A program made the position numbers and the translations under genes. From NCBI RefSeq assembly GCF_000379605.1, contig NZ_KB902680.1, positions 248,186 through 312,185 on the forward strand: a stretch of 64,000 nt of DNA. The letters run 5' to 3'. Positions 1 through 8,780 of this stretch are shown here, piece after piece; position 1 is the stretch's first letter, and each line of letters opens with the position of its first letter. The DNA is from Rhizobium giardinii bv. giardinii H152 (lineage in GTDB: Bacteria > Pseudomonadota > Alphaproteobacteria > Rhizobiales > Rhizobiaceae). Under the pieces are notes generated by a model. It saw only the letters and a program-made list of their open reading frames with translations, was not told where the DNA came from and did not search any database.

Positions 1-1
1 T

Positions 2-175
2 AAAGCAGGCCTCGAAACCGTGGCGCTTCCCGATCATATCCGGCTGCGCCGGCGCGGCGGGGTGACGTTTGCGTTCAACTACGGGACGGAGGTTTGGGCA
101 ATACCGGCAGGTGCGAACGTCATTCTCGGTGAGACAGACGTGAAGCCTCAGGCGGTGACGGCGTGGAAAGAATAG
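2..175 (+). CDS. C-terminal end of a probable GH42 beta-galactosidase (partial)
   Basis: The frame is open from the window edge to a TAG at 173-175 and gives 57 residues. The segment GGVTFAFNYGTEVW looks like the C-terminal beta domain of GH42 beta-galactosidases, where a phrase such as 'vFvfNys' is typical. The catalytic (beta/alpha)8 barrel would lie left of the window. No glycosidase active-site residue is visible, so this is an inference from a short tail. It could be the C-terminal domain of another sugar hydrolase. Confidence 0.5.
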   Translation, partial: KAGLETVALPDHIRLRRRGGVTFAFNYGTEVWAIPAGANVILGETDVKPQAVTAWKE

Positions 176-256
176 GCGATCTCCACGCCTTTGGACAGCT
201 GTGACGCCGCCACGGAGGATTGGAGTTCGCCTGGCGGCCGGGCGCGCGCTCGGAGG

Positions 257-610
257 TTATTCCTCCAGCCATTCCGTGGAGAAGGCATCCGTGACGTGCA
301 GATCGGTTGTCTCAAGCCGTCCTGGTCCGAGATTGCTGAACTTGTGGGGCACATCTGCGGGCGCGAAAATGATCTGGCCTGCAGTTGCTTCGATCTGCTC
401 CGTTCCGATTGTGACCAGCGCCCGGCCCTGTCGGATGATGAAGACCTCCGCGTAGGGGTGCTTGTGCAATCTGGGGCCGCCGCCAATTTTGTCTGTCGTG
501 TAAAACATGACCGATACATTGGCGCCGTAAGCGCCGCCTTCGAATTCGCCCTGCCATACGTCCGGCCGTTCCGCCCATTCGTGGCGTTCCAGAATCTTTG
601 CGACACTCAT
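257..610 (-). CDS. Small cupin-domain protein
   Basis: A 117-residue single-domain cupin. The metal-binding motif 1 is recognisable as GPRLHKHPYAEVFIIRQG (roughly residues 45-62, two His and one Glu). Motif 2 is GQIIFAPADVPHKFSN (roughly 80-95). The ATG at 610 is preferred over longer options because GGAGG lies 8 bases upstream. Small cupins of this type are often mannose-6-phosphate isomerase-like or dioxygenase-like, but substrate cannot be read from sequence. It sits 39 bases downstream of guaD on the same strand and may be the last gene of the guaD-puuD unit. Confidence 0.8.
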   Translation of the reverse strand: MSVAKILERHEWAERPDVWQGEFEGGAYGANVSVMFYTTDKIGGGPRLHKHPYAEVFIIRQGRALVTIGTEQIEATAGQIIFAPADVPHKFSNLGPGRLETTDLHVTDAFSTEWLEE

Positions 611-648
611 TTTTGAGCCTCCGCAATGAAACGTGTTAGCTCTACCCC

Positions 649-1971
649 TCAAGGAGAGGGTGTCCCAAGCCTCGTCTTCGCCGCCACTCCCGCCACATAG
701 GTCTCAGCAATCGCCCGATCATCCCCCATGGTCTGCAGCAGGAAAAGCTCGTCGGCGAGTGAGTTCACCACTTCGGCCTTCAGCGCCATCGCCGGCGTCG
801 CCGCCATGTTCAGCACGATGAAGTCGGCATCCGTGCCGGGCTCGAGCGTTCCAATCTTGTTCTCAAGCGACAGCGCCCGCGCATTGCCGAGCGTCATGTA
901 GTAGAAGCTCTCCAACGGATTGAGACGCTCCCCTTGCAATTGCTGGATCTTGTAAGCCTCATCCATGGTGCGCAGCATGGAATAGCTCGATCCGCCGCCG
1001 ATATCGGTTGCGACTGCAACGCGCACAGGGTTCTCGCGGCCCACCAGCTTCTTCAGCGGAAACAGGCCGGAGCCGAGAAACAGGTTGGAGGTCGGGCAGT
1101 GGACGGCGACCGAGCCGGTCTCGCTCATGGCATCCATTTCGCGCTCCGACAGATGGATGCAATGGCCGAATAGCGTTTTCGGGCCGAGCAGGCCGTAGCG
1201 GGCGTAGACATCGGTGTAGTCGGCGGCTTCAGGGTAGAGCGCGCAGGTGAAGTCGATCTCGTCGCGGTTTTCCGAGAGGTGCGTCTGCACGTGCAGGTCC
1301 GGAAACTCGCGCACCAGTGCTTGCGCCGCCGACATCTGCTCGGGCGTCGAGGTGATGGCGAAGCGTGGGGTGATGGCCACGTGGTTGCGGCCCTTGCCGT
1401 GCCATTGGTCGATCACTGCGCGAGTCTCGTCGTAGCCCATCTGAGGCGTATCGAGCAGGCCCTGCGGCGCGTTGCGGTCCATCATCACCTTGCCGGCGAT
1501 CATCCGCATGTTTCGACGCAGGGCTTCGGCGAAGAAGGCGTCGGCGGAGGTTTTGTGCACCGAGCAATAGGCGACTGCCGTCGTCGTGCCGTGACGCAGC
1601 ATCTCGTCGAAGAAATGGGTTGCGATACGCTCGGCATGCGCCGTCTCGACGAAGCGGCATTCCTCCGGGAAGGTATAGGTGTTCAGCCATTCGAGCAGGT
1701 TGGCGGCATAGGAGCCGATCACCTGCATCTGCGGGAAATGCAGATGCGTGTCGATGAAGCCGGGCAGGACGAGGTGAGGGCGGTGGTCGATTTCCACCGC
1801 GCCATCGCGCGCCTGTGCCTTCACCACGTCATAGCCGCCGCTCGCGACGATAAGGCCATCTTCCACCAACAGGGCGCCATCCGGCTCATAGGCATAGGCA
1901 CCGGTATCATCCAGGCTGGCAGGTGCGCGCTTGAAACTCAACGTACGTCCACGAATGAGGGTGGCGGTCAT
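649..1971 (-). CDS. guaD: Guanine deaminase
   Basis: Cytosolic amidohydrolase that converts guanine to xanthine and ammonia. It has 440 residues, usual for the family. Zinc ligands are in order: PGFIDTHLHFPQ (HxH about residues 76/78), QTHLSENRDE (His about 229), FGHCIHLS (His about 268) and VATDIGGG (Asp about 320). The HLSEN and GHCIHLS phrases are typical of guanine deaminase within the TRZ/ATZ group. The ATG at 1971 overlaps the puuD stop (ATGA), so the two are translationally coupled. Its product xanthine is the substrate of XdhAB encoded at 4.6-8.6 kb. Confidence 0.93.
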   Translation of the reverse strand: MTATLIRGRTLSFKRAPASLDDTGAYAYEPDGALLVEDGLIVASGGYDVVKAQARDGAVEIDHRPHLVLPGFIDTHLHFPQMQVIGSYAANLLEWLNTYTFPEECRFVETAHAERIATHFFDEMLRHGTTTAVAYCSVHKTSADAFFAEALRRNMRMIAGKVMMDRNAPQGLLDTPQMGYDETRAVIDQWHGKGRNHVAITPRFAITSTPEQMSAAQALVREFPDLHVQTHLSENRDEIDFTCALYPEAADYTDVYARYGLLGPKTLFGHCIHLSEREMDAMSETGSVAVHCPTSNLFLGSGLFPLKKLVGRENPVRVAVATDIGGGSSYSMLRTMDEAYKIQQLQGERLNPLESFYYMTLGNARALSLENKIGTLEPGTDADFIVLNMAATPAMALKAEVVNSLADELFLLQTMGDDRAIAETYVAGVAAKTRLGTPSP

Positions 1972-3206
1972 TCTGTCTTGCCTTCCGAAACCGAGCTTTC
2001 GAACCATGCCGTCAGCAGCTTGCGCTCGTCGTTGGTCATGTCGGTAACGTTGCCCGGCGGCATGGCGTGGCTGCGGCCGGCCTGGAGGTAGATTTCGCGG
2101 GCGTGGGCCGCGATCTCCGCGTCCGTTTCGAACGTTACGCCCTTGGGTGGCCGGTTGATGCCTTCATAGACCGGTTCTGCAGAATGGCACATGGAGCAGC
2201 GGGTGGAAACGGCATCCTTCACTGCCGGGAAATGCGCATTGGCGGCGAACTGCCGGAAGGCCGGCGACACTTCCGCCGAAGCGCCGCCGGTCAACATCTT
2301 CGGCTCGGTGGAAAGCCAGATGATGACGATGAAGAGCAAAAGCGTGACCAGCCACGTCCATGTCGGTTGGCCCCTGCGGGCGTGGGTCGTATTGAACCAG
2401 TGGCGGATCGTGACGCCCATCAGGAAGACCAGTGCGGCGATCACCCAATTGTAGGCCGTGGCAAAAGCCAGCGGATAATGGTTCGACAGCATGAAGAAGA
2501 TGACGGGCAGGGTCAGATAGTTGTTGTGCAGCGAGCGCTGCTTGGCGATGACGCCGTATTTCGGGTCGGGCGTTCGCCCGGCGATCAGGTCGGCAACGAC
2601 GACGCGCTGGTTCGGCATGATGATGAAGAAGACATTGGCCGACATGATCGTCGCTGTGAAGGCGCCCAGATGCAGGAAGGCGGCGCGGCCGGTGAAGACC
2701 TGCGTATAGCCCCAGGCCATGAGGACCAGCGCGACATAGAGGATGCCCATTAGCGTCCAGGTGTTCTTGCCGAGAGGTGATTTGCAGAGCTGGTCGTAGA
2801 AGATCCAGCCGATCGCGAGCGATGCGAGCGAAATGGCAATCGCGGTGATCGCGGAGATATCGAGCACATGCCGGTCGATCAGGAACAGGTCGGCACCGCC
2901 GTAATAGACCAGGCAGAGCATGGCAAACCCGGAAAGCCAGGTCGCATAGCTCTCCCATTTGAACCAGGTGAGATGTTCCGGCATGGTCGCCGGCGCGACG
3001 AGGTATTTCTGGATGTGATAGAAGCCGCCTCCGTGCACCTGCCATTCCTCGCCAGAGGCGCCGGCAGGCAGATGGTCGCGTTTCACCAGCCCGAGATCGA
3101 GTGCGATGAAGTAGAAGGAAGAGCCGATCCAGGCAATCGCCGTGATCACATGCAACCAGCGGACGGCGAAGGCGAGCCACTCCCAGGCGATAGCGAATTC
3201 ATACAT
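1968..3206 (-). CDS. puuD: Urate oxidase, membrane-bound cytochrome c type (PuuD)
   Basis: A 412-residue protein with about nine hydrophobic segments in the first 300 residues, then a periplasmic cytochrome c domain with one heme site, CSMCH (about residues 337-341), and a distal Met candidate in SHAMPPG. This is the PuuD architecture: a membrane urate hydroxylase that passes electrons to its own heme c, replacing soluble uricase or the FAD-dependent HpxO. It would turn urate into 5-hydroxyisourate. The ATG at 3206 is the first Met of MYEFAIAWEW. It is upstream of and coupled to guaD. HIU hydrolase and OHCU decarboxylase are not in the window. Confidence 0.9.
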   Translation of the reverse strand: MYEFAIAWEWLAFAVRWLHVITAIAWIGSSFYFIALDLGLVKRDHLPAGASGEEWQVHGGGFYHIQKYLVAPATMPEHLTWFKWESYATWLSGFAMLCLVYYGGADLFLIDRHVLDISAITAIAISLASLAIGWIFYDQLCKSPLGKNTWTLMGILYVALVLMAWGYTQVFTGRAAFLHLGAFTATIMSANVFFIIMPNQRVVVADLIAGRTPDPKYGVIAKQRSLHNNYLTLPVIFFMLSNHYPLAFATAYNWVIAALVFLMGVTIRHWFNTTHARRGQPTWTWLVTLLLFIVIIWLSTEPKMLTGGASAEVSPAFRQFAANAHFPAVKDAVSTRCSMCHSAEPVYEGINRPPKGVTFETDAEIAAHAREIYLQAGRSHAMPPGNVTDMTNDERKLLTAWFESSVSEGKTE

Positions 3207-3288
3207 TCAGTGTCCCTTTCATCCTCCGCCGCGTCACCTTGCGCAAAAACAAAGGCCGGGGGAAGAGGGAGGATTTCGTCGTCAAGCG

Positions 3289-4197
3289 CTATTTGCTGAA
3301 GCCGTTTGCGTCAGGATCGAGTTCGCCCAGAATCCAGTCGCGGAAGGTCCTGATTTTCGGCGTATTGCGGCGGGCGTGCGGATAGGCGAGCCAATAATCG
3401 TGTCCGTCGCTGCAGCGGAGTTCGAAGGGCTGATAGAGCCTGCCGAGCGCGACGTCGTCCGTGTAGAATTCAGGTGTCAGAATGGCGACGCCTTGTCCGG
3501 CGACCGCCGCACGCGCCTCGAAGGTCTGCGCGCCGAGCCGGCTGGTCGGCCTGCCTTCGAGATCCGGATCGCTGACACCGGCGGCTTCGAACCACAGCCG
3601 CCACCACGGATCGGCGGCATCGATGATCCTCAGTTTCAGGAGATCGCGCGGTTCGTGGATGCCGCCGATCGTCTCGGCGAGCGCCGGGCTGAGCATCGGC
3701 GTGAACTCGATGCGCATCAACGGATGGCTGTCGAGACCCGGCCAGACGCCTACGCCGGATCGGATGGCGAGGTCGGCCGCCTCCGTCGCGAGATCGATGA
3801 TCTTGTCGCTGGTCGTCAGCCGTACGGCGATGTTCGGATGAGCCAGCTGAAAGGACCCGATATTCCGCGCGAGCCATTGAGACGCAAAGGTCGCAGTCGA
3901 ACTGATAAGGAGCGCGCTGTCCACATCGCCGCGCGCCGACAAAACGGCCTCCTGCAGCATTTCGAAGGCTTCGGTGACGCGCGGCGCCAATCGCTGGCCA
4001 ACCTCCGTCAGCGTGATCTGCCGCGGCCTTCGCAGAAACAGCGGTTCCCCGACATTCTCCTCGATCAGCTTGATCTGGTAGCTCACGGCAGTCTGCGTCA
4101 TGCCGAGTTCCTCGCCCGCGCGGGTGAAGCTGCCAAGCCGGGCTGCCGCCTCGAAGACGCGAAGCGCATTCAACGGGAACTGTTTCGACATCTTCAT
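3289..4197 (-). CDS. LysR-family regulator, GcvA-like
   Basis: A 302-residue LysR protein. The N-terminal winged HTH (about residues 5-62) reads FPLNALRVFEAAARLGSFTRAGEELGMT-QTAVSYQIK, the style of GcvA-like members, followed by the periplasmic-binding-like effector domain. Two ATGs are close (4197 and 4191). The ATG at 4197 has AGAGAA at suitable distance, whereas the ATG at 4218 has no ribosome site. It lies between xdhB and puuD on the same strand, so control of purine-degradation genes is a reasonable guess, not shown. Confidence 0.88.
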   Translation of the reverse strand: MKMSKQFPLNALRVFEAAARLGSFTRAGEELGMTQTAVSYQIKLIEENVGEPLFLRRPRQITLTEVGQRLAPRVTEAFEMLQEAVLSARGDVDSALLISSTATFASQWLARNIGSFQLAHPNIAVRLTTSDKIIDLATEAADLAIRSGVGVWPGLDSHPLMRIEFTPMLSPALAETIGGIHEPRDLLKLRIIDAADPWWRLWFEAAGVSDPDLEGRPTSRLGAQTFEARAAVAGQGVAILTPEFYTDDVALGRLYQPFELRCSDGHDYWLAYPHARRNTPKIRTFRDWILGELDPDANGFSK

Positions 4198-4297
4198 GGA
4201 TAAGTTCTCTTGATGCATGCAGACAGTTGTTCGATTGGAATTTGAGCATGTTTGCGCGCATGCTGCAATCACATTCACGAACACACGGGGTGCCGTA

Positions 4298-4501
4298 ATG
4301 GATTGCCAAGCAATTGAAAAATATGAATCAATCCAGTATAATAGCGTCGAGGGCTGGCGTCAGCGGCTGTCAAAAACACTTCACTATCTTCGGCCCGGCT
4401 ATCCGAAACTCGACCTCGGCGCCATGTCGGATTACATGAAACGGGACATGGGTTTCATGGACGGACGCGACCCGCGCCAGGATTCGGATCTGACGCGATA
4501 G
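4298..4501 (+). CDS. Small DUF1127-like protein
   Basis: A 67-residue protein divergent from the LysR gene and convergent with xdhB. The C-terminal stretch LGAMSDYMKRDMGFMDGRD resembles the end of DUF1127 (YjiS-like) small proteins, where a 'dyllrDIGl..' phrase is common, but the match is loose. The ATG at 4298 is preceded by a GGGGT-like site. The N-terminal extension of the frame into the LysR promoter region lacks support. Function unknown. Confidence 0.5.
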   Translation: MDCQAIEKYESIQYNSVEGWRQRLSKTLHYLRPGYPKLDLGAMSDYMKRDMGFMDGRDPRQDSDLTR

Positions 4502-4575
4502 AAGACTATGGCGCAGATTTCAGCCCCGCCGTCATCGCAGTTATAACGGCGGGAGGCAAATTCGAACCTGCGTTT

Positions 4576-6918
4576 TTATGCCTTCGTTGCGCGTAGGCGC
4601 TCCACCGCCATCAGCACCCGTTCCGGCGTTGCGGGCGTGTCGAGCCTCGGGCATTCACGGTAGTCGGCGACGCTGGCGACGGCCATGGAGAGCGCCTCCA
4701 GCACAGAGATCGGCAGCATGAAGGGCGGTTCGCCGACGGCCTTCGAACGCCCGATGGTCATTTCGGCATTTTCGGCCCATTCCGCGAGCCTGACGTTGAA
4801 AATCTTCGGCCGGTCGGAGGCGAGCGGGATCTTGTAGGTCGACGGCGCATGGGTCCTCAGTCGGCCCTTGTCGTCCCACCAGAGTTCCTCGGTCGTCAGC
4901 CAGCCCATGCCCTGCACGAAGCCGCCTTCCACCTGACCGATATCGATGGCGGGATTGAGCGATTTTCCTACGTCGTGCAGCACATCGACCCGGTCGACCA
5001 TATATTCACCGGTCAGCGTGTCGATGGAAACTTCCGAGACGGCGGCTCCATAGGCGAAGTAGTAGAACGGCGTGCCGCGGCCGGTGTTGCGGTCCCAGTG
5101 AATTTTTGGCGTCTTGTAGAAGCCGGCGGCGGAAAGCTGGATGCGGGCGAAATAGGCTTGCCTGATGAAATCCGGGAAGGGCACCAGTTCTTCGCCGATC
5201 TTGACGTGGTTCGGCACGAAGCTGATGTTCTCTCGCTCCGTTTGCCAGCGTTCGGCTGCGAAATCGACCAGCCGTTCCTTGATTTGCCGCGCTGCGTCGT
5301 AGGCCGCCATGCCGTTGAGGTCGGAGCCGGATGACGCAGCGGTCGCCGAGGTGTTCGGCACCTTGCCGGTGGTTGTCGCCGTGATCTTCACATGACCGAT
5401 ATCGACCTGGAAACTGTCGGCCAGAACCTGCGCCACCTTGGTATAGAGGCCTTGTCCCATCTCCGTGCCGCCATGGTTCAGGTGGATTGAACCATCCTGG
5501 TAGACATGCACCAGCGCGCCAGCCTGGTTGAAGGCCGTCATGGTGAAGGAGATGCCGAACTTCACGGGCGTCAGCGCGATGCCCTTGCGGATCACCCGGC
5601 TGGTCGTGTTGAAGTCGATGATCGCCTTACGGCGCGCCTGATAGTCGGCGCTCGCCTCCAACTCGGAGACGATGCGGTGAATGATGTTGTCTTGCACCTG
5701 CTGGTGATACGGCGTGAGGTCGCGGCCCGACCCTTTTTCGCCATAGAAATTCAGCTTGCGGATGTCGAGCGGATCCTTGCCGAGCGCATAGGCGATCTCC
5801 TCGACGAAGCGCTCGCCCCCGATCATGCCCTGTGGTCCGCCGAAGCCGCGATAGGCGGTGTTCGAGACAGTGTGTGTCTTCAGGGGTTGTGAGGTCAGTT
5901 TCACATGCGGGTAGAAATAAGAGCTGTCGGCGTGGAACAGAGCGCGGTCGGTGACAGGGCCGGAGAGGTCGGAGGAATAGCCGCAACGCGCAGCGTAGTT
6001 CGCCTTCACTGCATGAATGCGGCCCTCGTCGTCGAAGCCTACCTCGTAATCGACGAGGAAATCGTGCCGTTTGCCGGTCGCCGTCATGTCCTCGTCGCGG
6101 TCGGGGCGGAATTTGACGGCGCGATTGAGCTTCTTGGCCGCGACGGCAGCGAGCACCGCAAACTGGTTACCCTGCGTTTCCTTGCCGCCGAAGCCGCCAC
6201 CCATGCGCCGGACCTGTACGGTCACGGCATTGGACGGCACACCGAGAACATGGCCGACCATGTGCTGCACTTCGCTCGGGTGCTGGGTGGAAGACCAGAC
6301 CGTGATCTCGTCGTCCTCGCCGGGAATGGCTAAGGCGATATGGCTTTCGAGGTAAAAATGCTCCTGGCCGCCGATCCGCATGCGGCCGGCGAGGCGGCGA
6401 GGAGAGAGTTCCAGTTCCGCCTCTGCATCGCCTCGCTGCAGCGTGAGCGGCTTGGTAACGAGTTCCGCGCCGTTTTCGAGCGCATCGGTGATGTCGGTGA
6501 AATGCGGAAGGTCGCGATAGGTGATCTTCGCCTTGCGCGCTGCACGCCTTGCGATGTCGCGGCTCTCGGCGATCACCGCAAAGGCCGGCTGGCCGTGAAA
6601 CTGCACGAGGCCGTCGGCAAGCACCGGCTCGTCATCGAGATGGCTGGGGCTGATGTCGTTGGAATGCGGCATGTCCTTGGCCGTCAGCACGCAGACGACG
6701 CCGGCAGTGGCTATGACCTCCAACAGGTCCATTGCGACGATCTCGGCATGGGCGCGGTCCGTCATTCCCAGCGCGCCATGCAACGTTCCGGCGGGTTCCG
6801 GCATGTCATCGATATAATCTGCAGTGCCGGAGACATGCTTGTGGGCACTGTCATGGCGCAGCGCCGAATGCATCGGGCCGGCGATCGTCTTGCGCTCTTC
6901 GAAGGTGGATTTGTCCAT
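4576..6918 (-). CDS. xdhB: Xanthine dehydrogenase, molybdopterin-binding subunit
   Basis: A 780-residue large subunit of the bacterial two-subunit xanthine dehydrogenase, which oxidises hypoxanthine to xanthine and then urate. The N-terminal aldehyde oxidase a/b-hammerhead domain (about 25-130) is followed by the Moco-binding domain. GGGFGGKETQ (about 238-247) is the conserved pterin-cofactor loop, and AYRGFGGPQGM and the late segment KAVGEPPFML with the catalytic Glu are present. The start MDKSTFEER at 6918 has GGAAGG upstream. It follows xdhA with a RIME-like repeat in the 163-base gap. The chaperone gene xdhC, commonly next in this operon, is absent here. Confidence 0.95.
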   Translation of the reverse strand: MDKSTFEERKTIAGPMHSALRHDSAHKHVSGTADYIDDMPEPAGTLHGALGMTDRAHAEIVAMDLLEVIATAGVVCVLTAKDMPHSNDISPSHLDDEPVLADGLVQFHGQPAFAVIAESRDIARRAARKAKITYRDLPHFTDITDALENGAELVTKPLTLQRGDAEAELELSPRRLAGRMRIGGQEHFYLESHIALAIPGEDDEITVWSSTQHPSEVQHMVGHVLGVPSNAVTVQVRRMGGGFGGKETQGNQFAVLAAVAAKKLNRAVKFRPDRDEDMTATGKRHDFLVDYEVGFDDEGRIHAVKANYAARCGYSSDLSGPVTDRALFHADSSYFYPHVKLTSQPLKTHTVSNTAYRGFGGPQGMIGGERFVEEIAYALGKDPLDIRKLNFYGEKGSGRDLTPYHQQVQDNIIHRIVSELEASADYQARRKAIIDFNTTSRVIRKGIALTPVKFGISFTMTAFNQAGALVHVYQDGSIHLNHGGTEMGQGLYTKVAQVLADSFQVDIGHVKITATTTGKVPNTSATAASSGSDLNGMAAYDAARQIKERLVDFAAERWQTERENISFVPNHVKIGEELVPFPDFIRQAYFARIQLSAAGFYKTPKIHWDRNTGRGTPFYYFAYGAAVSEVSIDTLTGEYMVDRVDVLHDVGKSLNPAIDIGQVEGGFVQGMGWLTTEELWWDDKGRLRTHAPSTYKIPLASDRPKIFNVRLAEWAENAEMTIGRSKAVGEPPFMLPISVLEALSMAVASVADYRECPRLDTPATPERVLMAVERLRATKA

Positions 6919-6948
6919 CAATTTACCTTCCGTGCAGCAAGTGTCGAA

Positions 6949-7055
6949 CCCCTCATCCGGCCTGCCGGCCACCGTCTCCCCGTCGGAACGGGGAGAAGGG
7001 ACAAGCGGTGCTCTCCGTCGTCCCCTCTCCCCGCGTGCGGGGAGAGGGCTAGGGG
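6949..7055. repeat. RIME1-like intergenic palindromic element
   Basis: About 107 bases between xdhA and xdhB, beginning CCCCTCATCCGGCCTGCCGG and made of successive short palindromes. Stems include CTCCCCGT/ACGGGGAG and CCCTCTCCCCGC/GCGGGGAGAGGG. The wording and layout match what I know of the RIME1 family of Rhizobium-specific intergenic mosaic elements. It is non-coding and lies inside an operon, so it will be transcribed and fold into hairpins. Confidence 0.75.
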
Positions 7056-7081
7056 CAGTCCCAACATCGGATTGCGAGCGC

Positions 7082-8557
7082 TCATGCTGTCTCCTCGAAC
7101 CGAACGAGCTCTGCCCTTTCGCCGGCCGTTTCCAGAAAAAACCGCATCAGCAGGTTCTTTGCGGCCAGCATGCGATAGGTTGCCGTGGCTCGCCAGTCGG
7201 TCAGTGGCTGATAATCCTGTTCAAAGGCTGCTTGCGCCGTCTTGATCGTCTCTTCGTTCCAGGGCTGCCCGATCAGCGCCGCTTCGACCTGCGTTGCCCG
7301 CTTGGGCGTTCCGGCCATGCCGCCAAACGCAATCCTCGCCGACTGCACCCGGTTGCCGCCATCGAGTCCTATACGGAACGCGCCACACAGGGCGGAAATG
7401 TCCTCGTCACGACGCTTTGAGACTTTATAGACAGAGAACAGCTCGCCATCGGGCAGACTGGGGACGAAGACGCTCTCGACGAATTCTCCGGGCCTGCGAT
7501 CCTGCCGTCCATATTCGATGAAATAGTCCTCAAGCGGAATGGTCCTCCGTCCGCCTTTCGAGCGCAGCGTCACGCTGGCACCGAGTGCGATCAGCGGCGG
7601 CGGGCTGTCGCCGATCGGCGAGCCATTGGCGACATTGCCGCCGATCGTGCCCATATTGCGCACCTGCTCGCCGCCGAGCCGGTCAAGCAGGCGACCGAAG
7701 GCGGGGTAGCACGCCGAGATCAGGTCGAAAGCCGCCGAATAGGTCACGCCTGCGCCAATGACAATGCCCTCTTGCGTCTCCTCGATCGACTGCAGTTCCT
7801 CGATGCCGTTGATGAAGATGACCGGATTGATTGCGCGCATCTGCTTGGTGATCCAGAGACCGACATCGGTGCAGCCGGCGACCACGGTCGCCTGCGGATA
7901 GCTGTCGAGAACGTCGGCCAGGGCCGCGGCCGAGCCGGGAACGATGAGCCTGGCCGCTTCATCGCCGATCGAGATAGTTTCATTGCTGCGGATTGCCTTG
8001 AGGCGGGCTGTAATATCCTGGCGCGCCTTCATCAGCGGGTCGAACACCGAATCAGGCCTTATCGTGCCGACCGCCTCAGCTGCCTTGACGATCGGCTCGT
8101 AGCCCGTGCACCGACAGAGATTGCCTTGCAGCGTCTTTTCGATCTCGGCGCGGCCTGGATTGTCCTTCGACAGCCACAGCCCGTAGAGCGACATGACGAT
8201 GCCGGGCGTGCAGAAGCCGCACTGCGAGCCGTGATAATCGACCATGGCCTGCTGCACGGGGTGCAGCGCTCCGTCCTTTGCGGCCAGGTGCTCGACGGTG
8301 ACGACATGGGTCGCATTGAGCGATCCGGTGAAACGGATGCACGCATTGACGCTTTCGTAGACGAGATCGTCGCCAGCGAGCCGGCCGACGAGAACGGTGC
8401 AGGCACCGCAATCGCCCTCGGCGCAACCTTCCTTGGTTCCCGTCAAGCGCCGCTCCAGGCGCAGGAAGTCGAGCAGCGTCCCGGTTGGCGACACTGACGT
8501 CAGCGCGATGTCCCGGTCATTCAGAATAAAGCGGATGCTGCCGGCGGACTTGGTCAT
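7082..8557 (-). CDS. xdhA: Xanthine dehydrogenase, FeS/FAD subunit
   Basis: A 491-residue small subunit carrying two [2Fe-2S] clusters and FAD. The plant-type ferredoxin Cys set CAEGDCGACTV (about 42-52) is followed by the second cluster domain QCGFCTPG (about 110) and GNLCRCTGY (about 143). The FAD domain contains VVAGCTDVG and NMGTIGGNVANGSPIGDS (about 300-320). This matches XdhA of the Rhodobacter/rhizobial XdhAB type. The start is the ATG at 8557 with AAGAGA upstream; longer in-frame starts run into the promoter. It is first gene of the xdhAB unit and divergent from glpK. Confidence 0.95.
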   Translation of the reverse strand: MTKSAGSIRFILNDRDIALTSVSPTGTLLDFLRLERRLTGTKEGCAEGDCGACTVLVGRLAGDDLVYESVNACIRFTGSLNATHVVTVEHLAAKDGALHPVQQAMVDYHGSQCGFCTPGIVMSLYGLWLSKDNPGRAEIEKTLQGNLCRCTGYEPIVKAAEAVGTIRPDSVFDPLMKARQDITARLKAIRSNETISIGDEAARLIVPGSAAALADVLDSYPQATVVAGCTDVGLWITKQMRAINPVIFINGIEELQSIEETQEGIVIGAGVTYSAAFDLISACYPAFGRLLDRLGGEQVRNMGTIGGNVANGSPIGDSPPPLIALGASVTLRSKGGRRTIPLEDYFIEYGRQDRRPGEFVESVFVPSLPDGELFSVYKVSKRRDEDISALCGAFRIGLDGGNRVQSARIAFGGMAGTPKRATQVEAALIGQPWNEETIKTAQAAFEQDYQPLTDWRATATYRMLAAKNLLMRFFLETAGERAELVRFEETA

Positions 8558-8592
8558 GCGGTCTCTTCTTGTTGTATCCACACTGGAAACTA

Positions 8593-8607
8593 TGCCTAAA
8601 ACAGGCA
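8593..8607. promoter_or_regulatory. Inverted repeat upstream of xdhA, possible operator
   Basis: The sequence TGCCT-AAAAC-AGGCA is a perfect 5-base inverted repeat with a 5-base spacer, 36 bases upstream of the xdhA start codon. Short dyads in such a position are common regulator sites, and the LysR protein at 3289-4197 is a candidate binder. No protein match can be made from sequence alone. Confidence 0.3.
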
Positions 8608-8670
8608 GCGTGACAATTGCGTTTTTCCCGCTGCAGTCCCTGCTTCGCCTGCAGCGCGAAAGTGCGGTGA

Positions 8671-8703
8671 TTTGCGTTTTGTTTTCGTTTGACATTCGTT
8701 TTT
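8671..8703. promoter_or_regulatory. Tandem TTCGTTT repeats upstream of glpK, possible DeoR-family (GlpR) operator
   Basis: Three copies of a T(T/G)CGTTT heptamer recur at about 11-base spacing: TTGCGTTTT, TTTTCGTTT and ATTCGTTTT. Repeats of the type TTTCGTTT are known as DeoR-family targets, and GlpR of that family controls glycerol genes. They overlap the candidate -35 region of glpK. The link to GlpR is inference. Confidence 0.4.
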
Positions 8704-8715
8704 GTATCGTATTGA
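8689..8715 (+). promoter_or_regulatory. Candidate sigma70 promoter of glpK
   Basis: A perfect TTGACA (8689-8694) is followed after 15 bases by TATTGA (8710-8715). The spacer is shorter than the optimal 17, so this is a weak call. The -35 lies within the TTCGTTT repeat array, which would suit repression by a DeoR-type protein. Confidence 0.35.
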
Positions 8716-8780
8716 AGTTTTTGAAACGCGTGCCGTCTTGAGGAGAGATCGGCAGGCTCAGAAACGCTGGGAGGGGCAGA

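Noticed and set aside
4525-4553. Inverted repeat CCCGCCG/CGGCGGG after xdhB
   Set aside because: The loop is 15 bases and no T-run follows on either strand, so it is not convincing as a terminator.
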